In this document: piece after piece, positions 26,487-35,708 of the stretch | How positions within the stretch are numbered: the first letter of the stretch is position 1 | Layout of the letters: each line of letters begins with the position of its first letter | NCBI RefSeq assembly: GCF_017792025.1 | Contig: NZ_CP046956.1 | Location: 1,302,001 to 1,366,000 of the forward strand | Direction: 5' to 3' | From: Sediminibacillus dalangtanensis | Lineage (GTDB): Bacteria; Bacillota; Bacilli; Bacillales; Amphibacillaceae | Length of the DNA: 64,000 nucleotides | Made by a program: the position numbers and the translations under genes | The notes under the pieces: model-generated | Databases searched by the model: none | What the model saw: the letters and a program-made list of their open reading frames with translations, nothing else | Told to the model about the DNA's origin: nothing

Positions 26487-26828
26487 ATGAGCGAAGTGGA
26501 TGAATTGGTCGACAAACTGCTGCAGGAATTGCGTCGCGGAACGATTACAATAGGGGTTCTCAGCCAGTTGGATGAACCACAATATGGCTATTCGCTTGTA
26601 AGCATACTTAGTGAAAAAGGTATGCCCGTAGAACCAGGAACGTTGTATCCGTTGTTGAGAAGATTGGAAAAACAAGGGTTGTTGGAGAGCAAGTGGGACA
26701 CCAATGAGGGGCGGCCACGTAAATATTATTTGGTAAGCAGGAAGGGAAAAGAAGTCTTTGCCCAGTTGAAAAACGAGTGGAAAAGCATTGTCGGCAATAT
26801 GGAAGGATTATTCAGAGAAAATGGTTGA
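26487..26828 (+). CDS. PadR family transcriptional regulator
   Basis: A 113-residue regulator starting at 26487 after caggag. Winged-helix features: ELRRGTITIGVLSQL, YGYSLVSILSEKGMPV, the recognition region PGTLYPLLRRLEKQGLL, and the wing GRPRKYYLVSRKGKE. It overlaps the following membrane protein gene by 8 bases. This pairing of a short PadR repressor with a HAAS-domain membrane protein is common in Firmicutes, where the pair senses envelope conditions. Confidence 0.92.
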   Translation: MSEVDELVDKLLQELRRGTITIGVLSQLDEPQYGYSLVSILSEKGMPVEPGTLYPLLRRLEKQGLLESKWDTNEGRPRKYYLVSRKGKEVFAQLKNEWKSIVGNMEGLFRENG

Positions 26829-27825
26829 GCGCTATATATATGCGGTCACACAACGTCTTCCGCAGGGGCAGCGGCAAGACATTGCAGAAGAATTACGAGG
26901 CTTGATCGAGGATATGCTGGACGAAGGGAACGATGGCCGGCCGGTAGAGAATTCGAATATAGAAAGGGTATTAATAGAATTAGGGAGCCCATCAGAATTA
27001 GCGGAAAAGTACCGTGGAACCAGCCACTTTTTAGTAGGACCAGACCTGTTTCCAGCCTATTTATCGGTAATGAAATTGGTTTTCATCATCGCTGTCTCAG
27101 CCATGGGGATCATTTTTGCAGTCGAAACTATCCTGACACCCCTTAGTATTCTAAGCCATTTTGTCGACTTTCTTATTTCCCTTTTTGTTACCGCCACACA
27201 AGCGTTTGCCTGGATTACTGCTGGTTTCGCTGCTGCTCAATATTTTGGTATGACACCTTTTGGATTGCCAGGGGTGTATAATAGGGGAAAATGGAACCCG
27301 TCCGAACTCCCGCCTGTTCCTGACGAGAAAAAACGAATAAAACGCGGCGATGTCCTAACAGGAATTATTTTTTCCATCCTACTATTGGTGGTAATGCGGT
27401 TTTCTAATCACTTGTTCGGAATCCTCTTATTCGAGGACCATCACTTGGAAGCAACAATTCCTTTTTTGAACGAAGAAAAACTGGATGAGGTAATGCCGCT
27501 TATTTACCTAATGGTAGCAATTGGTATTGTAAAAGAGATCACAAAATTAATGGCTGGAAAGTGGACCAAGAATCTGGCAGTCACTAATCTAGTGATAAAT
27601 GGTGCAATCTTTTTACTGGCGATGCTTATACTGAGAGATCAGGCGATCTTAAATCCGGATTTTGTCCAACAGCTCACCGATAGCTGGGAAATCGGTAAAC
27701 AGCAGGAAGAATATATGATCATAAAAACAGTCTGGAATCAATCGTACAACCTGGCTCTTGCTGCTTTTGTTCTAACCCTGTTGATAGACACGATGACTGG
27801 ATTTTATAAAGCTTTGAGGAAGTAA
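26821..27825 (+). CDS. HAAS-domain-like multipass membrane protein
   Basis: A 334-residue protein beginning at ATG 26821 inside the end of the PadR gene. The N-terminal about 85 residues (MVERYIYAVTQRLPQ, DIAEELRGLIEDMLDEG, VLIELGSPSELAEKYRG) fit the HAAS-type signalling domain; then come six or so hydrophobic segments from residue 90. Tight coupling indicates a functional partnership with the PadR repressor. Ligand or transport role unknown. Confidence 0.82.
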   Translation: MVERYIYAVTQRLPQGQRQDIAEELRGLIEDMLDEGNDGRPVENSNIERVLIELGSPSELAEKYRGTSHFLVGPDLFPAYLSVMKLVFIIAVSAMGIIFAVETILTPLSILSHFVDFLISLFVTATQAFAWITAGFAAAQYFGMTPFGLPGVYNRGKWNPSELPPVPDEKKRIKRGDVLTGIIFSILLLVVMRFSNHLFGILLFEDHHLEATIPFLNEEKLDEVMPLIYLMVAIGIVKEITKLMAGKWTKNLAVTNLVINGAIFLLAMLILRDQAILNPDFVQQLTDSWEIGKQQEEYMIIKTVWNQSYNLALAAFVLTLLIDTMTGFYKALRK

Positions 27826-27850
27826 AGAGTATTGACTTGAATTGCCTTGA

Positions 27851-27910
27851 ATTGCCTTTTCGGCAAGTGGTCTTTTTGGTAGAAGCGATTCCACTTGCCA
27901 GAAAGGCAAT
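27851..27910. terminator. Long hairpin between convergent genes
   Basis: Arms attgcctttt cggcaagtgg and ccacttgccagaaaggcaat pair in 18 of 20 positions. It lies between the HAAS-protein stop and the DinB gene stop, so it probably terminates or protects both transcripts. No strong T tract. Confidence 0.65.
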
Positions 27911-27945
27911 CTAGTATTCGCTGACATTTCCCCTCTGGACATTGG

Positions 27946-28476
27946 CTACTTGGAGCGTTTAAGAACGCCCAAATATTCCTGCCATGGTCCTACATCAGTG
28001 CGGTAGCGTTCTGCCATCACCCGGACGATTTGCGAAATGTGGGTAAAGTCATGAACTACCCAGGTTGAAAGCAGTTCGCGAAGTTTCACTTCACCAAAAG
28101 CTGGATGGATGCCGATCCATTCAAACTGTTTATCAGAAACAATAAGCTGTTGAATAAGAGAGATGTTTTCGCCTCTCAGTGTTTTAAATTCCTCCAACTT
28201 TTGATCAACCGTTTTTTCTTCCGATTGATTCAAGTGGACAAACCGATCAAAGGGAGGAAAGGAGGTATCTTCTCCCTGGTCTAAAATAGTTTTGATTCGC
28301 GGCACCCAGTTTGTTTTTTCCGCTTCGATAAGGTGGCCGATTACTTCATCAGCATTCCAAGTTCCTTGGCCTTCATTACAGTGAAGCCAGCCGTTTGATA
28401 ATCCTGTCAAAAAGGCTCCTAGGGTGTGCGGTGTTCGTTCGAGAATTTCGATTGACTCGTTTAACCGAAAATTCAT
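27946..28476 (-). CDS. DinB family protein (metal-binding four-helix bundle)
   Basis: About 176 residues, started at ATG 28476 (MNFRLNESIEIL) after gaggag (28481-28486). The metal-binding histidines expected of the DinB/YfiT fold are in ADEVIGHLIEAEKTNW and TWVVHDFTHISQIVRV. Several DinB-like proteins act as thiol transferases; no substrate can be read from the sequence. It is one of two DinB genes here, the other being broken. Confidence 0.85.
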   Translation of the reverse strand: MNFRLNESIEILERTPHTLGAFLTGLSNGWLHCNEGQGTWNADEVIGHLIEAEKTNWVPRIKTILDQGEDTSFPPFDRFVHLNQSEEKTVDQKLEEFKTLRGENISLIQQLIVSDKQFEWIGIHPAFGEVKLRELLSTWVVHDFTHISQIVRVMAERYRTDVGPWQEYLGVLKRSK

Positions 28477-28723
28477 TTTCCTGCTCCTCTCCAAATCAAG
28501 TCACTTATTTTATGCTTCCGGTTCTTTGTTTCATTCGGCAAATTACCGGTATATCCTTCTGTAATAAGCTGTTTTCTCATTGGATAAGTTTGTTAAAGAG
28601 GTAGTGGAAAGGATGATACGGAAGAAATTGGCGGAGGCGCAGGATGGAAAAGGACATCGGTGGTGTTAGTAGTGTAATACAAGCCAGGAAGATTTTATTA
28701 AGTCTAATCGAAAGGAGTCGATC

Positions 28724-29228
28724 ATGGAATATAAAATCACGGAAAAAACAGGTTACACTCCCAAAATCGGGCATCTTGTTTCGATGATGGAGTATGCAAG
28801 AAAGACGACCCTCGATGCTGTTAGAGGCCTTTCGATAGAACAGCTGGATTACTTGCCAACGGAAAAAAGCAACAGTATTGGCGCCTTGTTATTACATATG
28901 GCAGCAGTCGAAATCGGCTTTCAAATAGAGATATTTGATGGCAGAAGCCCAAATGATAAGGAAACGGCCGAATGGGGAGCCGCTTATAGTCTCGGGGATC
29001 AAGGTAGAGCTGAAATTCATGGAAATCCTCTTGATTTTTATCTTGATAAGCTTGCTAAAGTTCGTCAAAGAACCTTGTCAGAATTCCGGCAGCGAAATGA
29101 TGTATGGCTTTATGGGTATACAATGGGATGGTCAGCCGTCTAATCACTTTTTTATCTGGTTCCATGTAATGGAGGATGAAATTAATCACCGGGGGCAGAT
29201 ACGAATTCAGAGGAAATTGATCGAATAA
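28724..29228 (+). pseudogene. DinB family gene with a frameshift near its 3-prime end
   Basis: The first frame (28724-29143) encodes a DinB protein with EYARKTTLDAVRG and LLLHMAAVEIGFQIE, then stops after YTMGWSAV. The adjacent frame immediately supplies the missing family ending: QWDGQPSNHFFIWFHVMED followed by EINHRGQIR, stopping at 29228. The frame changes by one base around 29112-29125. The lost tail carries one of the metal-binding histidines (EINHRGQ). Either a recent mutation or a sequencing error. Confidence 0.85.
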
Positions 29229-29344
29229 TTACTAAATCATCCTGTTCAAGCCAAAATGGCGAAGCAGAATGCGAAAACGCTCCTTGATCGTTTTTTATCA
29301 GCAGTCCTTGTTCCTAAGGGTGAGAATATCGTCGTGTATACCAA

Positions 29345-29880
29345 GAGGCCGGGAAAAAAGCATGGCCACCATAGCAAAAAAACCGAGGGAATTCTAAATG
29401 CCAATCAAATTCGTTCGGTTTTTCGTTGTTGTATAGGAAATGATAATTTTAACTGTCTGTGGATCATTATTGGCTGAACCAGCCACGTCCAGCTCCAGCA
29501 CCTACCCCCTCGAGGTCTTATTCCCACCCTCTGTGTGGCAAAAAGCGCCACGCCGAGGCTGTTCTTAAGCTTGTCGGAGGCCCAAACGATGTGGGTCATG
29601 CAGGCGTTGCTGCAGGACGTGGCGGCTCTAGCCTGTACTCCTTTAAACAGGCGCTTGCGCTTTTGTCTTATATTCTCTTTTTATCCTGTTGTTTGATGCG
29701 TGCTTCGAATCGCTACGGCAAGATGCTACGCGTGCCCGCGGAAAGCGAAGTACTTGCCGGAATGGAAAGTTGCACTTTTCATAGGGGAGAAGGGATTGCT
29801 TTTTTCCAATCAAAAAAACCAAACGAATGGTGGAATCGTTCGGATTTTATTGGTGGCACGATGCTTTTGTCCCAGGCTCT
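29345..29880. repeat. Dispersed repeat B interrupted by repeat A
   Basis: In inverse orientation to the 25504 copy: left end gaggccgggaaaaaagcatgg, stem accgagggaattct / gttcggttttt, then repeat A (29429-29669), then atcctgttgtttgatgc, cgctacggcaagat, cccgcggaaagcg, ggaaagttgcacttttcata, and the right end cgatgcttttgtcccaggct. An extra hairpin (accaaacgaatgg / cgttcgg) lies at about 29818-29850. Open frames here are artefacts. Confidence 0.8.
29429..29669. repeat. Dispersed repeat A, copy 1 (nested)
   Basis: About 241 bases, nearly identical to 32093-32330. Internal pairing: agccacgtcc with ggacgtggc, and agcacct (agcgcct in copy 2) with aggcgct near the end gcgcttgcgcttttgt. The outer motifs (agctccagc-cct, ccctcgaggtctt, gcttgtcgg) belong to a repeat type I recall from many Bacillaceae genomes. 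It is inserted in repeat B. Confidence 0.85.
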
Positions 29881-29966
29881 TTTGAACAGGTAAGGATTGT
29901 TCCTTATCATGCTATAATAAAATAGAGAAACAGAATCGTGATCCAACTAGATTAGGAGTTTTTAAT

Positions 29967-31382
29967 ATGAAAAAAATTGCTGCTTCAGGATTTGCGGCAG
30001 CCGTCCTTCTCTATGCTGTCATGCATTATGTTACCTTTTTGGTTCCTTCTCATGCAGGGGAATGGATATTGTCTGTGGCAGGAATTGCAGCTGTCCTTTT
30101 TGCTGCTTTGATTTTACCGCTGCGCTCGTTTACGGTTCCATTGTTTTTGTTGGCAGCGGCAACGTCGATTCAACTAGCGTCAGGCGGTTCTTTTCTTTCC
30201 TTTCTTCTGGAAGGCATCATTCAGATGCGCAGCCTGATTGTTTTATTGCTGATTGTTCCGGTCATAGGCTGGATCCTGCGTGAGGAACCTTACATTGACA
30301 GTATGATGAACGCTGCCCACCATTTTCTGAATACTAGCAGAAAGTTTTATTTTGGAATCATGTTGATCAATCAGCTTATTGCCTATTTTCTGCTGTTTGG
30401 CTGTATCCCGATGATGTATCAATTTATCCATGCATTCCTTCGCGACAAAACGGGGGAAGCTTGGGAATACTTCAAGGGTACTGCCTTGTTGCGTTCCTTT
30501 GCGTTGACGACACTTTGGGTTGTCAGCATTCCGAGCTTTGCATTTGCTGTCGATCATTTGGACGCTTCTTTGGGTTGGACGATCGCCCAGGGGCTGATGA
30601 TTTCTCTTGCAGGGATTGGTCTGGCTGTCTGGTTCGCTTCAAGAAAAGAAAAGCAGTATGGAATAAACTATACAGCAGGAATCAAATCAGAGATTGATAG
30701 ATTGGTAAAATCAAAAGGACAAGACAACCATACAAAACAGCATGTACTGGAATTCGCCATCCTGTTTGTCTCTTTGTTCACGACTATTTTCCTTCTTCAC
30801 ATCACAATGGGGTGGGGATTATTAATGGTCATTCCGCCGGTCATTATTGTATGGACTTGTGGTTATTTTATCCTTAAAAAACGAACAGGAAGACTTATGA
30901 ACCAGGCGAGGCAATATTTTGGGCATGATATGAAACATAAATCCCAGCAATTTAGTCTCTTGCTAGCTGCCGGGATGCTGATCTATGCAGTCAACCAGTC
31001 AGGTATAGGAAATTACTTGGTAGAAGGGTTGTTTTATTTGGAGGACATTGTTCCATTTTTGAATTTCCTGGTCATTCTGCCATTCACTACAATTATTCTC
31101 GGCTTTTTGGGCTTGGGCCCTTTGACGGTCATCGTACTGGTTGCTGGGATCCTCCAGCATGTGGATATGCCATATCCGCCGGAACTGGTAGTGTTGTCCA
31201 TGACCTCTGGAAGCGTAATTTCAGTTTTGTTGTCTCCAGTTATCCTGCCTATCATCATTTTGAGTGCCACGAATGGATTGAGCATCCTGAAGAATGGTTT
31301 CCGCTTCAACCTGGGGTATGCCGTTGTTTTTTATTTCATGGTTCAATTATACATTCAGTTTATGTGGTATGTTGTCTATTAA
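29967..31382 (+). CDS. Multipass membrane permease-like protein, unknown substrate
   Basis: A 471-residue protein with about 12 hydrophobic segments. Conserved-looking features are FGCIPMMYQFIHAFLRDKTGE, LGLGPLTVIVLVAGIL with PPELVVLSMTSGSVISVLLSPV near the C-terminus, an arrangement seen in ion-transporter-superfamily (anion permease or DUF401-like) proteins. Weak ribosome binding site (taggagttttt). It stands alone and nothing nearby suggests a substrate. Confidence 0.65.
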   Translation: MKKIAASGFAAAVLLYAVMHYVTFLVPSHAGEWILSVAGIAAVLFAALILPLRSFTVPLFLLAAATSIQLASGGSFLSFLLEGIIQMRSLIVLLLIVPVIGWILREEPYIDSMMNAAHHFLNTSRKFYFGIMLINQLIAYFLLFGCIPMMYQFIHAFLRDKTGEAWEYFKGTALLRSFALTTLWVVSIPSFAFAVDHLDASLGWTIAQGLMISLAGIGLAVWFASRKEKQYGINYTAGIKSEIDRLVKSKGQDNHTKQHVLEFAILFVSLFTTIFLLHITMGWGLLMVIPPVIIVWTCGYFILKKRTGRLMNQARQYFGHDMKHKSQQFSLLLAAGMLIYAVNQSGIGNYLVEGLFYLEDIVPFLNFLVILPFTTIILGFLGLGPLTVIVLVAGILQHVDMPYPPELVVLSMTSGSVISVLLSPVILPIIILSATNGLSILKNGFRFNLGYAVVFYFMVQLYIQFMWYVVY

Positions 31383-31561
31383 AGGGATACATGGTTGCTT
31401 TTCCATAAAGAACTTGGACTTCGCCTAAAATAATAGAGGGAGGTAGTTGCTCTTTCCTGAACACAAAGTTCTTACACGCCCAGCGAAAAACCATAACAAA
31501 CAATAAAGGGTGCTAAACGTGCGTTATGAAAAAAATCCACATAAATAGAAGGAGTGATAAG

Positions 31562-31930
31562 ATGAAAAAACTGCAGCAAGATGCCGAATCCTTCCAGAAA
31601 GAAATGGGCTGGGAAATAAGGAAAGAAAGCTATGAAGTTAGCAGAGAAGATTTGTTGAATAATTACATGCTGTTGACAACAGAAGTAGCAGAGGTGGCGG
31701 AAGAATTTCGAAAGGCTTTTAACCTTACATATAAGGCGGTTCAGGAAGGAGAAGCCAAACAACAAGCATTTGAGAAGGCGAAGGCTGTTGTAAAGGAAGA
31801 CGTTGGAAAGGAACTCGCAGATTGTATTGCCTACATAACCAAAATGGCTAATTACTTTGAAATTGATCTTGAGGATAGTTTTTATTCGAAGATGGAAGAA
31901 GTAAAACACCGAAAGAATAAGGATGTTTAG
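31562..31930 (+). CDS. MazG-like nucleotide pyrophosphohydrolase
   Basis: A 122-residue protein starting at ATG 31562 after aaggag. The MazG motif is TTEVAEVAEEFRKAF (EExxE-like acidic residues) and the second acidic pair lies in KELADCIAYITKMANYF (ExxD). An internal insertion (VQEGEAKQQAFEKAKAVV) separates the two helices. Members hydrolyse nucleoside triphosphates to monophosphates for housecleaning. A short terminator follows. Confidence 0.8.
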   Translation: MKKLQQDAESFQKEMGWEIRKESYEVSREDLLNNYMLLTTEVAEVAEEFRKAFNLTYKAVQEGEAKQQAFEKAKAVVKEDVGKELADCIAYITKMANYFEIDLEDSFYSKMEEVKHRKNKDV

Positions 31931-32066
31931 AAAAAACAGAAAAGCAACCCGGCATTTCTCTTTGGAAACCGGAGAATTCGCATTGATAAAGGGCAAAACG
32001 TAGTCTATCACTTAGATAATCGGATAATAGGTGCTCGGGAGGACTGCCCAAAACGTCATAATCGGT

Positions 32067-32093
32067 GACTGAGGGTCAGTCCCTTTTTTTTAT
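32067..32093 (+). terminator. Terminator after the MazG-like gene
   Basis: gactga / tcagtc stem with a ggg loop followed by cc and eight T residues, adjoining repeat A copy 2. Confidence 0.65.
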
Positions 32094-32330
32094 TGTATAG
32101 GAAATTAAAATTTAACTGTCTGTGGATCATTATTGGCTGAAACAGCCACGTCCAGCTCCAGCGCCTACCCCCTCGAGGTCTTAAGCCCACCCTCGGTATG
32201 GCAAAAAACGCCACGCCGAGGCTGTTCTTAAGCTTGTCGGAGGCCCAAACGATGTGGGTCATGCAGGCGTTGCCACAGGACGTGGCGGCTTTAGCCTGTA
32301 CTCCTTTAAACAGGCGCTTGCGCTTTTGTC
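32093..32330. repeat. Dispersed repeat A, copy 2
   Basis: Nearly identical to 29429-29669 across about 240 bases, differing at scattered positions and one short gap. Its right flank (gcatccaaacaacaggatta, 32340-32359) resembles a landmark of repeat B, so a B fragment may lie beside it. Confidence 0.85.
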
Positions 32331-32465
32331 CTTAATAGGGCATCCAAACAACAGGATTATCTCTTATAATGGAGGGGGTGACTTTCGATTTATTAAGCGT
32401 TTATAAAGATTTTCTCTAAAGCGATTCCGAGCCATTATAATAGAACGTGAAAGAGGGATCAGGCA

Positions 32466-33176
32466 ATGAAGAACCAAGAAAAAATATTGATTGTAGAGGA
32501 TGAAGTAGAGATTGCCAGGGTCATGATGGATCATTTACGGCAACACGGCTACGCTCCAACATGGGCCTCTACCGGCAGCGAGGGATGGGAGGAATTTAAA
32601 AATGACTGGTTTGATTTAATCCTTGTCGATTTGATGCTTCCGGGAATGGATGGTTTTCAATTAAGTAGAAAAATCCGCTTGGAAAGCGATGTTCCACTTC
32701 TTATTGTCAGTGCGAAGCAAGAACAGGAGCATAAAATACAAGGACTGGATTTAGGAGCGGATGATTATTTAACCAAGCCATTCAGTCTTGGTGAGTTGAG
32801 CGCCCGGGTTAATTCTCACCTTCGGCGGTATCGCAGATTTTTGAATAAAGCCGAACAGGCGGACAAACAAATGTATCCTGGTGGTTTGGAAATAGATTTT
32901 ACCAATAAGGTGGTCAAGTTGAATAAGATTTTGGTACCTTTATCGATTAAGGAAAAGGAATTATTATTGTTACTTGCGAAAAATCCTTTTAAAACTTTTT
33001 CTAAAGCAGAGTTGTATCTTCACATATGGGGACAGCAAGAGCTGCAAGGAAACAATACGGTAACGGTCCATATCAAAAGTCTGCGTACGAAATTAAAAGA
33101 TCAAACGAGGTCGGCGAAATACATTGAAACTGTTTGGGGAGTCGGCTACCGCTTCATTGGGGAGTCCGTTGTATGA
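32466..33176 (+). CDS. OmpR/PhoB family response regulator
   Basis: A 236-residue regulator. Receiver domain 1-120 with acidic pocket VEDE, phosphoacceptor Asp55 in LILVDLMLPGMDG, and the conserved Lys in LGADDYLTKPF. C-terminal winged helix about 135-232 (LSIKEKELLLLLAKNPF, VTVHIKSLRTKL, IETVWGVGYRF). Its TGA overlaps the kinase ATG by 4 bases. It heads a compact four-gene operon with its kinase, a lipoprotein and a membrane protease. Confidence 0.95.
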   Translation: MKNQEKILIVEDEVEIARVMMDHLRQHGYAPTWASTGSEGWEEFKNDWFDLILVDLMLPGMDGFQLSRKIRLESDVPLLIVSAKQEQEHKIQGLDLGADDYLTKPFSLGELSARVNSHLRRYRRFLNKAEQADKQMYPGGLEIDFTNKVVKLNKILVPLSIKEKELLLLLAKNPFKTFSKAELYLHIWGQQELQGNNTVTVHIKSLRTKLKDQTRSAKYIETVWGVGYRFIGESVV

Positions 33177-34633
33177 AATTAAAAAACTGGCTTGCTTTAA
33201 GTTACTTGGTCGTTCTACTCCTGCCTTTGGCAGCCGTCTATGTACTCTACATAAGCATCAGTCGTTTTGATAGTAGCCAAGATATCAAGGAATCCCTAGA
33301 AGCTAGACAGCAAATGGAAGAATTGGAGACTATTCTGCAGGATGAAAGACTATATCATATTCAGCCTCAGGAAAACTATCGGGAAATAGCAAAAGCAGCT
33401 ACTGGCTCACTTCGTATAACCCTTTACCGTCCTGACGGTATCACTCTCTATTCTTCATGGGATGATGCCTATGCAGGCAGGTTTTTACAGGTAGACACGT
33501 CCCAACTTTACAGCGGTTTGAACGACTTGACGAAAAACCCCCGTACATACGCTTTGAAACAAACAGTCTTTCATGATAGGGAGCTGGCAGGCATTTACGA
33601 AGTCACCCTTTCCAGAGATGTATGGATAGAAGGGGTGAATAACCGAACTATACTAGTGGGTGGCACCTTGATCCTGTTTAGTGCACTCATTTATGGAACG
33701 GTTATCTGGCTTCTTCATCGCAAGTTAAACCGGCCGCTTGGGCAGTTGCGTGAGAAAATGACGGCATTTGCCAAAGGGGAACCAATATCCGAAAATATGA
33801 AACATTCTCAGGATGAGATCGGTGATTTGATTGCACATTTTTATCGGATGAAAAGTCAAATCGAAAAAACAAGACAGGAACTTCTTAAGCAACAGCAAGA
33901 AAAACAATATATAGTTGCTGCTCTGTCTCATGATTTAAAAACACCCTTGACCGTTATACAAGCATACTCGGAGAGTTTATGGGGAGGACGCCCGCTTTCC
34001 GTTCAAGAAAGACAGGAGTATGCAGGCATTTTATTCAATAAACTAGCGTATATGAAGCAGCTGCTTCATGACTTATCCTTGTTCACTGCTCTGCAATCTG
34101 ATGTGAAAGAGTCGGAACAGGTAGAAGTAGATGGAGATGAATTTTTTGACATGCTGCTGAACGGTTATGAAGAACCCTGCTCCCAGAAGGAAATCCAACT
34201 CCATGTGGAAGCATGTGTAGCAGATACTTACTATTTAAATCCAGGGCAGATTATGCGGGTAGTGGATAACTTGATGGCTAACAGTATTCGTCACACACCC
34301 CCAGGGAAAAGCCTGTGGTTGGCGACTGTGTCCAGTGACTGTAGGATACCGCAGTGGGTATTTCAACCATTTCGAAGGGAATTGGATACTTTTCGGACTG
34401 GAGGAACCTTGCTTTTGATTCAAAACCAAGGCAAAGCAATACCAAAGGATCTCCAAGAACGAATTTTTTTACCCTTTGTACAGGTTGAAAATGCCAGAGC
34501 GAGCGGCAGTTCAGGGCTTGGGCTCAGTATAGCTAAGAAAGTAATGGAACAACACGGTGGAAAAATCGGTTTATGGTCTGAACAAGGCTTTGGAACATTA
34601 ATTGCATGCTGGTTGAGGGAAGGAGAAATATAG
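33173..34633 (+). CDS. Sensor histidine kinase
   Basis: A 486-residue membrane kinase starting at ATG 33173 (MKLKNWLALSYLVV). Two membrane segments (about 7-28 and 160-182) flank an extracytoplasmic sensor of about 130 residues. HAMP about 183-240, HisKA with the phospho-acceptor His253 in ALSHDLKTPL, and a HATPase domain with N-box VVDNLMANSIRHTP and G-box GSSGLGLSIAKK. Partner of the upstream regulator. The signal may be linked to the surface lipoprotein encoded next. Confidence 0.93.
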   Translation: MKLKNWLALSYLVVLLLPLAAVYVLYISISRFDSSQDIKESLEARQQMEELETILQDERLYHIQPQENYREIAKAATGSLRITLYRPDGITLYSSWDDAYAGRFLQVDTSQLYSGLNDLTKNPRTYALKQTVFHDRELAGIYEVTLSRDVWIEGVNNRTILVGGTLILFSALIYGTVIWLLHRKLNRPLGQLREKMTAFAKGEPISENMKHSQDEIGDLIAHFYRMKSQIEKTRQELLKQQQEKQYIVAALSHDLKTPLTVIQAYSESLWGGRPLSVQERQEYAGILFNKLAYMKQLLHDLSLFTALQSDVKESEQVEVDGDEFFDMLLNGYEEPCSQKEIQLHVEACVADTYYLNPGQIMRVVDNLMANSIRHTPPGKSLWLATVSSDCRIPQWVFQPFRRELDTFRTGGTLLLIQNQGKAIPKDLQERIFLPFVQVENARASGSSGLGLSIAKKVMEQHGGKIGLWSEQGFGTLIACWLREGEI

Positions 34634-35698
34634 ATGAAACATATAGGTTGGTTGAGTCTCGGATTATTGATGTTACTCGTCGTGACAGGATGTAAAGGAG
34701 GGGGAAGTGTGTCCTCGGAGGAAATTTTCACGAAGGTGCTTGCTGAAAGCGAAGAACCGCTTGTTTATTACGGAGAGGGCAGTTTGTCGATTCAAGATGG
34801 TGAGACAGTGGAGAAGACAGCCTTTAAAGAATATGCAGGTAGTAATGGGCAAAAAAAAGTCATTACCGAAGAGCCTTCTGCGAACAAAAGATCGATAGCA
34901 CTTATGGATGGAGAGTCCATGACGATTTATGAAGAAGGAAGTAAAACAGCTCAGCGGATTGACTTATCCGCTGGCGAATTGCCTGCTTCCTTGACACAGA
35001 AGGAGCAGCTAATGAGTATGCTCGATTGGGTCAAGGATTCACATGATACGGAGATTATTGGTGAAGAAACTATTTTGGATAGGAACACTTACCATCTAAA
35101 ACTAACGAGTAAAGAAGACGGGTTATTAGGGGATATGGACTTATGGGTGGAACAGGATAACTGGTTCATCGTCAAAATGAAACAAAAAGCAGGCGATGTA
35201 GAGACAACGATGGAATACACGAAGCTGGATGTGAATCCGGAATTTCCGAATGATACGTTTTTATTGAATTTGTCTGATAATGTAGAGGTGAAGGATATCG
35301 ATGATGAGATGGCTGTACTGTCTTCTGTAGAGGAAGCGGAACAGGCATTGGGTACAGATTTTCTCATCATTGATGATGAGAAGCATGAATTGGACCGGAT
35401 AGAAATGGATAAGCTCGGCGGTGAAATCAACCGTACAGAGGTAACATTATATTATATTCAGGATGATGTCCCATCTTTTTCTATCTCGATTTTTCCAACT
35501 CCGGAAGGGGAGGGAATGGCACTGGGCGACGGCAGTTTGAAAGTACGCGGTCATGATGCCGAAGAAATGGATGAAATCAGAAATATCAGCTGGGATGAAC
35601 AAGGACTTCGCTATTCCCTAATGATTGACCATCCTGATCTGACAACAGAAGATGCTTTGCACGTAACCGAAACGATGAAAATGAGTTCAGAAATGTAG
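34634..35698 (+). CDS. LolA-fold-like surface lipoprotein
   Basis: A 354-residue lipoprotein with lipobox VVTGCKGGG (Cys20). The middle (about 30-215) has the LolA/LppX-like pattern: YYGEGSLSIQDGE, DWVKDSHDTEIIGEETI, YHLKLTSKED, LWVEQDNWFIVKMK, MEYTKLDVNPEFPNDTF. A C-terminal domain (about 240-350) resembles DUF4367-like modules. Such proteins sit with ECF or two-component regulators in Firmicutes. The start directly abuts the kinase stop. Likely binds a hydrophobic ligand or senses envelope stress (inference). Confidence 0.75.
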   Translation: MKHIGWLSLGLLMLLVVTGCKGGGSVSSEEIFTKVLAESEEPLVYYGEGSLSIQDGETVEKTAFKEYAGSNGQKKVITEEPSANKRSIALMDGESMTIYEEGSKTAQRIDLSAGELPASLTQKEQLMSMLDWVKDSHDTEIIGEETILDRNTYHLKLTSKEDGLLGDMDLWVEQDNWFIVKMKQKAGDVETTMEYTKLDVNPEFPNDTFLLNLSDNVEVKDIDDEMAVLSSVEEAEQALGTDFLIIDDEKHELDRIEMDKLGGEINRTEVTLYYIQDDVPSFSISIFPTPEGEGMALGDGSLKVRGHDAEEMDEIRNISWDEQGLRYSLMIDHPDLTTEDALHVTETMKMSSEM

Positions 35699-35708
35699 GT
35701 GACATTGT

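Noticed and set aside
29459..29893. 144-codon frame over repeats
   Set aside because: It spans repeats A and B, whose other copies do not keep the frame.
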